From Chitinophagaceae bacterium (GTDB lineage: Bacteria > Bacteroidota > Bacteroidia > Chitinophagales > Chitinophagaceae): a stretch of 47,007 nt of DNA. The position numbers and the translations under genes are program-made. The stretch spans positions 1-47,007 of the forward strand of contig SAIX01000097.1 in NCBI GenBank assembly GCA_004028765.1, read 5' to 3'. The first letter of the stretch is position 1. Each line of letters opens with the position of its first letter. Of the stretch, positions 33,863-42,387 are shown one piece after another. The notes beneath the pieces were generated by a model, which searched no databases, was not told where the DNA came from, and saw only the letters and a list, made by a program, of their open reading frames with translations.

Positions 33863-35107
33863 ATGCTAACTAATTATTCATATACTGTAACAGAACGCTT
33901 CATGCGATATGTTCAGATCGATACACAAAGCGATCCGGGCAGTACCGATTTCCCGAGTACCTCTAAACAGAAAGAATTGTCTTCTTTACTAGCAGAAGAA
34001 CTACGGGCGATGGGTATAACCGATGCTGCGATGGACCCATATGGATATGTATATGCCACCATCTCTTCAAATACGGCACTTCCTGTTCCGGTGATCTGTT
34101 TTTGCAGTCACGTGGATACGGCACCCGATTGCAGCGGCACCGGTGTAAAACCGATCCTGCATAAAAAATATTCAGGCGCAGATATTGTATTGCCGGATGA
34201 TCCCGCGCAGGTCATCTCTGTAAATGCATATCCTTATCTTTCTGAGCATATCGGGAATGATGTAATCACTGCGGGCGGGCTTACATTACTGGGCGCAGAT
34301 GACAAAGCCGGTGTTGCAGAGATCATGGATATGGCGAATTACCTTATGCAGCACCCTGAAGTAAAACACGGAACGATCAAAATACTGTTTACACCGGATG
34401 AAGAAGTGGGACATGGTACGGCAAAACTGGATCTTGCTAAACTCGGCGCTGATTTTGCTTACACACTGGACGGGGGAGAACTCGGCACCCTCGAAGATGA
34501 AACATTCAGTGCCGATGGTGTTACCATCACCATTCATGGTGTGATCGCGCATCCGGGTTATGCGAAAGGGAAAATGGTAAACGCCATAAAGATTGCGGGT
34601 GAAATACTGCAGTCACTTCCAAAAAATGAATGGTCGCCTGAAACAACTTCTGCCCGTGAAGGTTTCGTGCATCCGTTGCAAATAAACGGTCTTGCAGAGA
34701 AAGCAACGATCGGGTTTTTAATCCGCGATTTTGGTACGGCCCAATTACCGGTACATGCGGCAAAGCTGAAAAAAATCGCTGCAGCCGTTATTCAAAAATA
34801 TCCCGGCGCCTCCATGGATTTTGAAGTACAGGAGCAATACCGGAATATGAAAGAAGTGCTGGACCAGCATCCACAGATCATCGCCAATGCCGAGGAAGCT
34901 TACCGGCGAACGGGCCTTACACCGGTAAAAGAACCCATCCGTGGCGGAACGGACGGCAGCAGGCTGAGTTTTATGGGTTTACCCTGCCCCAATCTTTTCA
35001 CAGGTATGCAGGCCATCCACAGCAAACACGAATGGATCGGTGTGCGCGATATGCAGAAAGCGGTGGATATGCTGGTTGCATTGGTACAGGTTTGGGCGGA
35101 AGAATAG
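33863..35107 (+). CDS. pepT: peptidase T (aminotripeptidase)
   Basis: The 414-residue protein is a metallopeptidase of family M20. Zinc ligands and catalytic residues fall in SHVDTAPD (His83, Asp85), LLGADDKAG, DEEVGHG with the Glu pair, and TLDGGELG; the C-terminal ligand His is in the AIHSKHEW segment. IRGGTDGSRLSFMGLPCPN is the family signature. It releases N-terminal residues from tripeptides in the cytosol. A weak TATCTTGC box lies just upstream. Confidence 0.97.
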   Translation: MLTNYSYTVTERFMRYVQIDTQSDPGSTDFPSTSKQKELSSLLAEELRAMGITDAAMDPYGYVYATISSNTALPVPVICFCSHVDTAPDCSGTGVKPILHKKYSGADIVLPDDPAQVISVNAYPYLSEHIGNDVITAGGLTLLGADDKAGVAEIMDMANYLMQHPEVKHGTIKILFTPDEEVGHGTAKLDLAKLGADFAYTLDGGELGTLEDETFSADGVTITIHGVIAHPGYAKGKMVNAIKIAGEILQSLPKNEWSPETTSAREGFVHPLQINGLAEKATIGFLIRDFGTAQLPVHAAKLKKIAAAVIQKYPGASMDFEVQEQYRNMKEVLDQHPQIIANAEEAYRRTGLTPVKEPIRGGTDGSRLSFMGLPCPNLFTGMQAIHSKHEWIGVRDMQKAVDMLVALVQVWAEE

Positions 35108-35230
35108 TTTACGGGTTTATTGGTTTACTGGTTTATTGGTATATAGTTGTTGATACGATAAAACGCCAGTCACTACCCGTAACAATTAACAAATAGAACA
35201 ACAGACTAAGAAACCAGTAAACCAATAAAC
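35106..35230. repeat. octamer array with 20-bp inverted repeat after pepT
   Basis: Five 8-nt units AGTTTACG, GGTTTATT, GGTTTACT, GGTTTATT, GGTATATA start at the pepT stop codon (35106-35145). The segment 35115-35134 is a perfect 20-bp inverted repeat of 35211-35230, with 76 nt between. A further ACCCGTAA at 35175-35182 mirrors TTACGGGT at 35109-35116. Confidence 0.75.
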
Positions 35231-35318
35231 AAGCAATCGAATAAACATTGCCCGCCTGTAATATTTCCATCGCTTTCCCGACAAACCTTTTGTAACTTTC
35301 TGGATTAAATATTCTGTT

Positions 35319-36257
35319 ATGAACTTCTTTGCTGATTACTGGTGGTTACTGGTTGGGATCTTGTTTGTATTTAGCGGACTGGTAACTGTAACACAGGGTA
35401 ACATTGCCGTGATCACCCTGTTTGGAAAATATCGCCGCATATTGCGCCCGGGCCTGAATTTCAAGTTGCCTTTTATTGAGCAGGTATTCAAAGTAGTGAG
35501 TATCCAGAACCGGTCGGTTGAACTGGAGTTCCAGGCTGTAACCCTTGACCAGGCAAATGTGTATTTTAAAAGCATGCTGCTGTATTCAGTGATTAACCAG
35601 GAGGAGGAAACGATCAAAAACGTGGCATTCAAATTTATCAGCGATAAAGATCTGATGCAGGCACTTATCAGAACAGTAGAAGGAAGCATCCGTGGGTTTG
35701 TTGCCACCAAAAAGCAGGCAGAAATACTGGTACTGCGCCGCGAGATCGTTGAATTTGTAAAAGAACAGATAGATCACCCCCTTGAAACATGGGGTTATCA
35801 TTTGCAGGATCTCCAGATCAATGATATCACTTTTGATAAAGCCATCATGGAGAGCATGAGCAAAGTGGTTGCAAGCAATAACCTCAAAGCTGCCGCTGAA
35901 AACGAAGGACAGGCTTTACTCATTACCAAAACAAAAGCTGCCGAAGCAGAAGGAAATGCGATCAAGATCTCTGCGAATGCAGAAAAAGAAGCGGCGCGTT
36001 TACGCGGACAGGGTGTGGCATTGTTCCGCGAAGAAGTGGCCAAGGGTATGAGCCAGGCTGCGGAACAGATGAAACAGGCCAATCTTGATACCAACGTGAT
36101 CCTGTTCAGTATGTGGACGGAAGCCATCAAAAATTTTGCTGAAGTAAGCAATGGCAATATCATATTTCTTGATGGCAGCCCCGAAGGCATGGAAAAAAAT
36201 ATGCGCCAGATCATGGCGATGGTAAGGATGAAAGAATGGCATCCCGAGGATAAATAA
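35319..36257 (+). CDS. SPFH-domain (stomatin-like) protein
   Basis: The 312-residue protein has an N-terminal membrane anchor (WWLLVGILFVFSGLV), an SPFH/Band 7 domain (about 25-190, with LFGKYRRILRPGLNFKLPF and QNRSVELEF), and a Glu, Ala and Lys-rich coiled coil (about 195-240, KTKAAEAEGNAIKISANAEK). Such proteins form large oligomers at the inner membrane and often organise membrane domains or protease complexes. No NfeD partner gene is adjacent. Confidence 0.93.
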   Translation: MNFFADYWWLLVGILFVFSGLVTVTQGNIAVITLFGKYRRILRPGLNFKLPFIEQVFKVVSIQNRSVELEFQAVTLDQANVYFKSMLLYSVINQEEETIKNVAFKFISDKDLMQALIRTVEGSIRGFVATKKQAEILVLRREIVEFVKEQIDHPLETWGYHLQDLQINDITFDKAIMESMSKVVASNNLKAAAENEGQALLITKTKAAEAEGNAIKISANAEKEAARLRGQGVALFREEVAKGMSQAAEQMKQANLDTNVILFSMWTEAIKNFAEVSNGNIIFLDGSPEGMEKNMRQIMAMVRMKEWHPEDK

Positions 36258-36321
36258 TTTTTTCGGGTCGTTCTCTATTTATCTGGGAAACCTCTGTTTA
36301 TAACAAACGTTTCCATGCATT

Positions 36322-36696
36322 TTATTCTGCCTCCTCAATATCTTCCATAATAAAAATGGCATTTCTGTTCAGGTCAAAGAAACCGAACTCATGGGTTTTC
36401 CATGGCGTATCTGCTCGGAATGCATTTTCAGCAACAGTTCCTCTCTGTACAAATTCATCAAATAATTCCCGGCAGTTTTTTACAACAATACGGATCACCG
36501 ATCCACCCAATAAAGGATCATCCTGTGTATCGGCATGCCATTGCAGGTGTATCACCAGCGGACCGCGGTACAACACTGCATACATTTTATCGGAAAACCA
36601 GGTTTCAAACCCTGCTTTTTCCCGGTACCACTTGGTATCCCTGTCGATATTTTGTGAAGGCAGCACCGGAATGATATGAGAAAGCCGGTAAGTCAT
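36322..36696 (-). CDS. VOC-family (glyoxalase/bleomycin resistance-like) protein
   Basis: The 124-residue protein is a single vicinal oxygen chelate unit: LSHIIPVLPSQNIDRDTKWYREKAGF at the N-terminus, HLQWHADT in the middle, and FGFFDLNRNAIFIME at the end, typical of the Bacteroidota bleomycin-resistance-like group. Two such units form an active dimer. Substrate unknown. Just upstream on the same strand is a 40-codon coding remnant, suggesting it was once downstream in a larger operon. Confidence 0.9.
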   Translation of the reverse strand: MTYRLSHIIPVLPSQNIDRDTKWYREKAGFETWFSDKMYAVLYRGPLVIHLQWHADTQDDPLLGGSVIRIVVKNCRELFDEFVQRGTVAENAFRADTPWKTHEFGFFDLNRNAIFIMEDIEEAE

Positions 36697-36722
36697 AAAA
36701 CTGGGTTATTGTTTATAAAAGA

Positions 36723-36845
36723 TCAACGAATTGGCCCCTGCCATTTCTCATAAATAGCGGAAACATCAACAACGGTAGCCGGTTGGGCAGCCGAAAAAAT
36801 AGGCCAGCCTTTGGGCAATACAAAGTAGCGTTTCTCACCTGTATA
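36723..36845 (-). pseudogene. coding remnant without a start, upstream of the VOC gene
   Basis: The minus-strand frame reads about 40 codons between an upstream TGA (36846-36848) and its stop (36723-36725). The peptide (YTGEKRYFVLPKGWPIFSAA, then QPATVVDVSAIYEKWQGPIR) has natural-looking amino acid usage and codon phase, but no start codon. It looks like the C-terminal stub of a deleted gene. The family is not recognised. Confidence 0.5.
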
Positions 36846-36848
36846 TCA

Positions 36849-36991
36849 AAACTGTGTCGCTTATTGCAATTGGTTAAGGGCAGATATGTGCAAAAGCTTT
36901 CCTAAAAAACATACCATTCACATATTTATTCACAGGCTTGGCCTTCTTTTGTAATTGCCGTTAATTTTAAACCTGTCAAAAACAAAAGCCG
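36849..36991. other. intergenic region upstream of the exbB-like gene
   Basis: About 140 nt with no convincing coding frame. TTCTTTTG (36944-36951), one mismatch from TAnnTTTG on the plus strand, lies 40 nt before the exbB-like ATG and may be its promoter. Confidence 0.3.
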
Positions 36992-37675
36992 ATGTTTTCT
37001 TTGCTCCAGGTTGATACCCTTCAGAAAGCAGCAGGTGTGGCACATACCGCCGCTGAAAAAATATCCCTGTTCTCATTGCTGGAAAAAGGGGGATGGATCA
37101 TGTATCCATTATACCTTTTATTCGCTGCAGCTATTTTTGTTTTTTTTGAAAGGCTGATCGCGATCCGGAAGGCTTCGCGGATCGATGCGAATTTTATGAA
37201 TATTATCCGCGATCACATCCTTTCGGGAAATGTAACAGCGGCACGTAACCTTGCAAAAAATACCGATAACCCTGTTGCTCGGATGATTGATAAAGGCATT
37301 CAGCGTATCGGCAAACCGATTGATGCGATTGAAAAGAGCATGGAGAATGTGGGTAAACTGGAAATGTATAATATGGAGCGCAATCTCTCCATTCTTTCAT
37401 TGATCGCGGGTATTGCCCCGATGTTTGGTTTTTTGGGAACCATTATGGGGATGATACAATTGTTTTATGGCATTGCCAGTTCCGGTCAGTTTACTTTGAA
37501 TGATATTGCGGGTGGTATTTATGTAAAGATGATTACATCGGGAACGGGCCTCATCATTGGGTTGCTTGCATACATCGGCCATAATGCTTTAACAACACAG
37601 ATCGATAAAACCGCCAATAAAATGGAAGCGGCAAGTGCTGAATTTATTGATATCCTGCAGGAGCCGACAAAGTAA
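36992..37675 (+). CDS. MotA/TolQ/ExbB proton channel protein
   Basis: The 227-residue protein has three membrane helices: near 30-50 (GGWIMYPLYLLFAAAIFVFF), ~128-150 (LSILSLIAGIAPMFGFLGTIMGM) and ~165-195 (ITSGTGLIIGLLAYIGHN). The LGTxxGM and TGLxxGL segments are family signatures. With ExbD it forms the proton-driven motor that energises TonB or a Tol-type system at the inner membrane. The ExbD partner follows 72 nt downstream; no TonB gene is adjacent. Confidence 0.94.
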   Translation: MFSLLQVDTLQKAAGVAHTAAEKISLFSLLEKGGWIMYPLYLLFAAAIFVFFERLIAIRKASRIDANFMNIIRDHILSGNVTAARNLAKNTDNPVARMIDKGIQRIGKPIDAIEKSMENVGKLEMYNMERNLSILSLIAGIAPMFGFLGTIMGMIQLFYGIASSGQFTLNDIAGGIYVKMITSGTGLIIGLLAYIGHNALTTQIDKTANKMEAASAEFIDILQEPTK

Positions 37676-37696
37676 GTTGGGAGTTAGAAGTTAAGA
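37676..37696. repeat. three GTTnnnA heptamers in the exbB-exbD gap
   Basis: GTTGGGA, GTTAGAA, GTTAAGA in tandem, directly at the end of the ExbB gene. It is the shortest of the heptamer sites and lies inside a likely operon. Confidence 0.6.
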
Positions 37697-37747
37697 GATC
37701 AGCACGAAGTATGGTATCTTTTCAATAGTAATGTTTAACAGCGAAAG

Positions 37748-38152
37748 ATGAATATCAGGAAACGATTACGGTCACATCCCGAAGTGCATACAGGCGCATT
37801 GAACGATATCCTGTTCATTCTGCTCCTGTTCTTCCTGATCGTTTCTACCCTGGCCAACCCCAATGTGATCAAAGTATCTAACCCCAAAGCCAAGAGCGAT
37901 ACCAAATCAAAACAAACTGTGGTGATCACAGTGGATAAAGACCAGAACCTTTATCTCGCCCAGAAAAAAATAACGATCGAGGAACTTGAACCGGAATTAA
38001 AAGCATATCTCGAAAAAGAAACGGATAAACCATCGGTGGTGATCAATGGCGACAGTACCTCGCATCTCGGCACAGCCATCAAAGTGATGCAGGTCATTAA
38101 AAAACTGGGTGCCACACCGGTTATGGCCGTTGATAACACCGGTAAGCAGTAA
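37748..38152 (+). CDS. ExbD/TolR-type biopolymer transport protein
   Basis: The 134-residue protein has one N-terminal membrane helix carrying the functionally essential aspartate (LNDILFILLLFFL, Asp20), followed by a periplasmic domain (VITVDKDQNLYLAQKK and AIKVMQVIKKLGATPVMAVDNT) of the ExbD fold. It couples proton flow through ExbB to energy transfer. Its stop codon touches the stop of prmC on the other strand (no gap). Confidence 0.94.
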   Translation: MNIRKRLRSHPEVHTGALNDILFILLLFFLIVSTLANPNVIKVSNPKAKSDTKSKQTVVITVDKDQNLYLAQKKITIEELEPELKAYLEKETDKPSVVINGDSTSHLGTAIKVMQVIKKLGATPVMAVDNTGKQ

Positions 38153-39019
38153 TCAGTTTTTTTGATCCGTTTTCCATGCTTTTATCATCCTGTTTTTACC
38201 CTGGAGGTCTTTTTTCATTTCAGAAACATAGCCATGCTCTGTTAATAATTGGGTCATTTCATTTCCTGCCTGTTCATTGATCTCAAAATAGATCGAACCA
38301 TCCGTTGCCAGGTGATTGTCGGCGAATAACAAAGTCTTCCGGTAAAACAGCAATGCATCTTCATCCGGCACAAACAAAGCAAGAGAAGGTTCATATGCAA
38401 GCACATTTTTCTGCATACTGTTTTTTTCTGATCCTTTGATATAAGGCGGGTTACTCACGATGATATCAAAAACCGGTAATTTTTCCCAGTTCTTTTCTAC
38501 CAGAAAATCCATTTGTATGAAATGCGGGCTGTTTTGCACCAAACCTGCATTTTGTGAAGCAACAGCAAGGGCGTCTTCACTGATATCGATTGCTGTGATA
38601 TCAAGACCCGGTAATTTTTTTTTGAGTGTTATGGGGATACAACCGCTTCCGGTTCCGATATCCAGTAGCTTTTTCCCGCCAGGTTCTTTTGCATGATCAG
38701 TGAATATCCAGTTAACCAGTTCTTCTGTTTCGGGCCTTGGTATCAATACGGATTCATTCACAAAAAAAGGCATGCTTGCGAACCAGGCTTCTCCCAATAC
38801 ATATTGAATGGGCCGGTGTGCCAGTAATTCAGCCAACAATGAATGGATCCTGTTTTTGATCTCTTCCCCCGGCAATTCATTTTTCTGCAGCAGCCTGTCG
38901 ATCTTTTTTTTGCCGGTAACTTTTTCAAGCAGGAGGTCCGTGATGTTGGCTGCTTCACGGGTATCATAGATGCCGGATAGTTGTTGCTTGAGCCAGGTTT
39001 GTGTTTCGCCCAGTGTCAT
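38153..39019 (-). CDS. prmC: peptide chain release factor N5-glutamine methyltransferase
   Basis: The 288-residue protein has the HemK/PrmC layout: an N-terminal helical domain (about 1-80), SAM-binding LLDIGTGSGCIPITL, and the substrate motif SNPPYIKG (NPPY), which binds the glutamine. It methylates the GGQ glutamine of release factors RF1 and RF2. It converges on the exbD gene without spacing and diverges from ribD by 43 nt. Confidence 0.96.
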   Translation of the reverse strand: MTLGETQTWLKQQLSGIYDTREAANITDLLLEKVTGKKKIDRLLQKNELPGEEIKNRIHSLLAELLAHRPIQYVLGEAWFASMPFFVNESVLIPRPETEELVNWIFTDHAKEPGGKKLLDIGTGSGCIPITLKKKLPGLDITAIDISEDALAVASQNAGLVQNSPHFIQMDFLVEKNWEKLPVFDIIVSNPPYIKGSEKNSMQKNVLAYEPSLALFVPDEDALLFYRKTLLFADNHLATDGSIYFEINEQAGNEMTQLLTEHGYVSEMKKDLQGKNRMIKAWKTDQKN

Positions 39020-39044
39020 GCTGCAATGTTAAGGAGCATTTGGT

Positions 39045-39052
39045 TATTTTTG
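39045..39052 (+). promoter_or_regulatory. -7 box (TATTTTTG) of the ribD operon
   Basis: Exact TAnnTTTG match, 10 nt before the ribD ATG. It implies a very short leader of only a few nucleotides. Confidence 0.5.
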
Positions 39053-39062
39053 CCAATTCCCT

Positions 39063-40118
39063 ATGCAGCAAAATGATCTCTTATATATGCAGCGCTGTAT
39101 TGAACTTGCCGGTTTGGGTGCAGGTTCAGTGGCGCCCAACCCTTTGGTGGGGGCGGTTTTGGTATGTGATAACGAGATCATTGGCGAAGGATGGCACCAA
39201 CGATACGGTGAAGCCCATGCAGAAGTGAATTGTATCAACAGTGTTTCTGATGCCAACAGGTACAGGATTGCATCCGCTACTTTATTTGTATCACTCGAGC
39301 CCTGCGCACATTACGGTAAAACACCCCCCTGCAGCGACCTGATCATTCATCACCGTATTCCCCGCGTGGTAGTGGCCTGTTCCGACCCTTTCCCCGCTGT
39401 AGATGGAAAAGGAATTCAGAAACTACGGGAGGCCGGCATCGCGGTAACAGAAGGGTTGCTTGAAAAAGAAGCGCGCAATTTGAATCGCCGTTTTTTCTGC
39501 CAGGTCGAAAAAAAGCGACCTTATATTATTCTTAAATGGGCACAAACCGCGGATGGTTTTATGGCCGGTACGGGCAACGAACGATTGCTTATTACAAATG
39601 AGCCTGCCAACCGCCTGGTTCACCGCTGGCGAAGTGAAGAAGCCGCGATACTTGTGGGAACTGAAACGGCATTAAGAGACAATCCCGCTCTCACCAATCG
39701 TTTGTGGAAGGGCAGAAACCCTGTAAGGATGGTGCTCGACAGGTCATTACGTTTGCCATCTCACCTTGCCCTGTTTGATCAATCTAACAAAACGATCGTA
39801 CTGAATACGGTAAAACAGGAAAATGATGCGCAGGTTCAATATGAAAAGATCGATGCAACCATACCGCTGACAGATGCCATACTAAAAGCTGCCAATGCGA
39901 ATGGGTTGCAGAGTATCCTGGTGGAAGGCGGGGCGTATTTGTTACAGTCATTCATCGATTCAGGTACCTGGGATGAAATACGGGTGATCACCAACCGGCA
40001 AATAAGGATTGGTAAAGGTTTGCCGGCGCCTTTATTCCAGGCTCATTTTTCGGAAGAACAACAGATCGGATCGGACATGATCCGCTATTATTTTCAAACA
40101 GAACAAACCCATTCATGA
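39063..40118 (+). CDS. ribD: bifunctional riboflavin deaminase/reductase RibD
   Basis: The 351-residue protein has an N-terminal cytidine deaminase-like domain with zinc ligands in EAHAEVNCI and EPCAHYGKTPPC, and the APNPLVGAV substrate segment. A C-terminal reductase domain follows (YIILKWAQTADGFMA, and LVEGGAYL). It carries out the second and third steps of riboflavin synthesis. No other rib genes are adjacent. Its stop overlaps the EamA gene start by 4 nt (ATGA). Confidence 0.97.
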   Translation: MQQNDLLYMQRCIELAGLGAGSVAPNPLVGAVLVCDNEIIGEGWHQRYGEAHAEVNCINSVSDANRYRIASATLFVSLEPCAHYGKTPPCSDLIIHHRIPRVVVACSDPFPAVDGKGIQKLREAGIAVTEGLLEKEARNLNRRFFCQVEKKRPYIILKWAQTADGFMAGTGNERLLITNEPANRLVHRWRSEEAAILVGTETALRDNPALTNRLWKGRNPVRMVLDRSLRLPSHLALFDQSNKTIVLNTVKQENDAQVQYEKIDATIPLTDAILKAANANGLQSILVEGGAYLLQSFIDSGTWDEIRVITNRQIRIGKGLPAPLFQAHFSEEQQIGSDMIRYYFQTEQTHS

Positions 40119-41002
40119 TCTATCTCGCAGGAAGTATTATTCTTACCAGTTATCTCACGCTGGCTTTTAAAATTTGTGAACGGTATGGTGTGAACATTTT
40201 TCAGGCCATTGTATTCAACTACATCACTTGTGTGGTTACGGGTTCGTTTGTGAATGGTTCTTTCCCTTTAAACGGGGATGCGGTACAAACCCCATGGTTC
40301 CGCTGGGCCTGCGTGATGGGAATTTTGTTCGTATCTATTTTTAATGTGATTGGCATGACAGCCCAGAAGATCAGCGTGGCCGTGGCGTCGGTTGCCAATA
40401 AACTTTCGCTCATCATCCCCGTGGTTTTATCGGTTTACCTGTACAACGAAACAGTGGCGGGCTGGAAACTGGCCGGTGTGTTACTGGCATTGGTGGCTGT
40501 GGTATTCACCTGTTACCAGGGAAAGGAAAAAACCGGGGAGGAGAAACCAACAGGCCGGTTTACTTATCTGTTGCCACTCGTTCTTTTTGTTGGGAGCGGG
40601 CTGCTCGATTCATTGATCAACCATGTTCAGAAAACCTATGTTACGGAGGAAAATAAAAATGCATACCTCATCAGTGGTTTTCTTTCTGCAGCCACGATCG
40701 GCTCAGTGCTTCTGATCCTGCAGTATGTTACAGGCCGTTTGCAATTCGCATGGAAACACATGCTTGCCGGCGTGATTATCGGTATCCCGAATTATTTTTC
40801 AATATGGTGCCTTGTGCGGTTTTTAAAACAAAGTCCCTGGCAAAGCAGCGCCAGTATCCCGGTGAATAATATGGGTATCGTGTTGTTCAGCGCGGTTGTT
40901 GCATGGCTTTTATTCAGGGAGCGTTTATCGAAACTGAACTGGATCGGTATCATGCTTTCTGTTATTTCAATTTACCTGATCGCATTTGGAGACAGTTTAT
41001 GA
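40115..41002 (+). CDS. EamA/DMT-family membrane transporter
   Basis: The 295-residue protein has about ten membrane helices in two five-helix EamA repeats, typified by VASVANKLSLIIPVVLSVYLYNE at the end of the first half and NNMGIVLFSAVVAWLLFRERLS at the second. Drug/metabolite transporters of this sort export small metabolites. Substrate is unknown; linkage to ribD by a 4-nt overlap raises the idea of a flavin-related role, but this is speculation. It also overlaps the next gene by 4 nt. Confidence 0.9.
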   Translation: MIYLAGSIILTSYLTLAFKICERYGVNIFQAIVFNYITCVVTGSFVNGSFPLNGDAVQTPWFRWACVMGILFVSIFNVIGMTAQKISVAVASVANKLSLIIPVVLSVYLYNETVAGWKLAGVLLALVAVVFTCYQGKEKTGEEKPTGRFTYLLPLVLFVGSGLLDSLINHVQKTYVTEENKNAYLISGFLSAATIGSVLLILQYVTGRLQFAWKHMLAGVIIGIPNYFSIWCLVRFLKQSPWQSSASIPVNNMGIVLFSAVVAWLLFRERLSKLNWIGIMLSVISIYLIAFGDSL

Positions 41003-41610
41003 CAACAGAACCTGATCATTACCTCACCATCGACAGGAACGCTTCTGCAGAATTTAAAGACAGGGGAAGCCGTTTTATTGCTTTTGTTTCGCCTGTACAA
41101 ACCACGGATGACTGCAAATTATTTCTGCAGCGGTTAAAAAAAGATCATCCCAAAGCAGTACATCATTGTTTTGCATACCGGTTAGGCTGGAACGGGAACC
41201 AGTTCAGGGTAAGTGATGATGGGGAACCCGCAGGGACTGCCGGTAAACAGATACTTGGCCAGATCGACAGCAAACAACTTACCGATACGATGGTGGTTGT
41301 GGTTCGTTATTTCGGCGGAACTTTGCTGGGCGTGCCGGGACTGATCCATGCCTATAAATCTGCAGCAGCCATGGCATTGCAGTTGGTCCCTATCCTGCAA
41401 AAACCGGTTGAGGTAATGTATGAACTCCAGTTTGATTATACGATGATGAATGAAGTGATGATGATCGTAAAACAAAGCGGCTGTTCTGTATTATCACAGG
41501 AAGTACAACTATTCTGCCTGTTAAAAATAGGGATACCCAAAGCGAAACTGGAGGAGGTATTGTACAGGTTGAAGCAATTACACCCGGTAATGGTAAATAA
41601 AGCGAAATAG
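40999..41610 (+). CDS. YigZ/IMPACT family protein
   Basis: The start at 40999 (203 residues) is chosen because it overlaps the EamA stop as ATGA; the frame reaches back to 40903 inside EamA. The IMPACT domain is clear: GSRFIAFVSPV, HHCFAYRLG, DDGEPAGTAGKQIL, and VVVVRYFGGTLLGVPGL. A C-terminal DUF1949-like part follows. YigZ proteins bind nucleic acid or ribosomes, and their exact function is unsettled. It ends 1 nt before the convergent ydcF-like gene. Confidence 0.93.
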   Translation: MTTEPDHYLTIDRNASAEFKDRGSRFIAFVSPVQTTDDCKLFLQRLKKDHPKAVHHCFAYRLGWNGNQFRVSDDGEPAGTAGKQILGQIDSKQLTDTMVVVVRYFGGTLLGVPGLIHAYKSAAAMALQLVPILQKPVEVMYELQFDYTMMNEVMMIVKQSGCSVLSQEVQLFCLLKIGIPKAKLEEVLYRLKQLHPVMVNKAK

Positions 41611-41611
41611 A

Positions 41612-42370
41612 TCAGGCTTTGCCGGTGAGTTTGTAAACGTAATAACCTACAACTTCTTTTATATAGTCCTGCCAATTGTCAAGCACTTTTGCGCTTGGAA
41701 TGATCGTGTTGTAAAAATTATTGTTCTCTTCAATTACTTTATAATCCGATGTATATGGAATTATCTGGATGCCCTGTTTTTTGAACACAGCCACAGACCT
41801 TTTCATGTGAATAGCAGATGTTATTAAAATATATGGCGGCATCAATTTTATAGAGTCTAATATTTTTTTTGAAAAAACGCCGTTTTCATAAGTATTTCGT
41901 GAAAGCGGCTCAATAAGGATATCCTCTTTTTTCACACCGTTTTTTAATAATACCTGTTGAAGAAAGAAAGCTTCTGCCGGTTGGTTTTTGGTTAATGCAC
42001 CGTTTCCACCTGAAATCAGGATCTTCTTAATAATGCCTGAATGATATAATGTTTCTGTTGCGATTAACCTGTCACAACTTTCATTAAAAAAACCATTGCC
42101 ATGCTTATCGTAACCCGCCATCCCCCCCAGCAAAATACCAACTGAATAATTTTTCCCCATTTCAATTACAGTGGGTTTGTATTGCCAGGAAAAAACAAGA
42201 AGCCTGTATAAATAAGGGTTGCTGAAAATCAAAGTAATTATGATTGCGGTAATCCTCAGCCGATGTTTAAGAATTTTGTTTTTTACTATCCGGGCTGCAA
42301 CCAATAATCCTAAAATCCACAATAATGGTATCAGTAAAAAATAGAGAACCTTTGATAATACAAAAAACAT
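41612..42370 (-). CDS. YdcF/ElyC-family (DUF218) membrane protein
   Basis: The 252-residue protein has two N-terminal membrane helices (VLYFLLIPLLWILGLLVAA and ITAIIITLIFSNPYLYRLLV) and a DUF218 domain with VGILLGGMAGY, ILISGGNGAL, EPLSRNTYENGVFS and ILITSAIHMKRSVAVF. Relatives are ElyC and SanA, which affect envelope polysaccharide metabolism. Its codons are clearly more AT-rich than those of neighbours (many ATA, ATT, AAA, TTT), hinting at different history. It begins 17 nt after the dehydrogenase stop, so probably shares its promoter. Confidence 0.92.
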   Translation of the reverse strand: MFFVLSKVLYFLLIPLLWILGLLVAARIVKNKILKHRLRITAIIITLIFSNPYLYRLLVFSWQYKPTVIEMGKNYSVGILLGGMAGYDKHGNGFFNESCDRLIATETLYHSGIIKKILISGGNGALTKNQPAEAFFLQQVLLKNGVKKEDILIEPLSRNTYENGVFSKKILDSIKLMPPYILITSAIHMKRSVAVFKKQGIQIIPYTSDYKVIEENNNFYNTIIPSAKVLDNWQDYIKEVVGYYVYKLTGKA

Positions 42371-42387
42371 ACCCAGTCAGGATTGGT

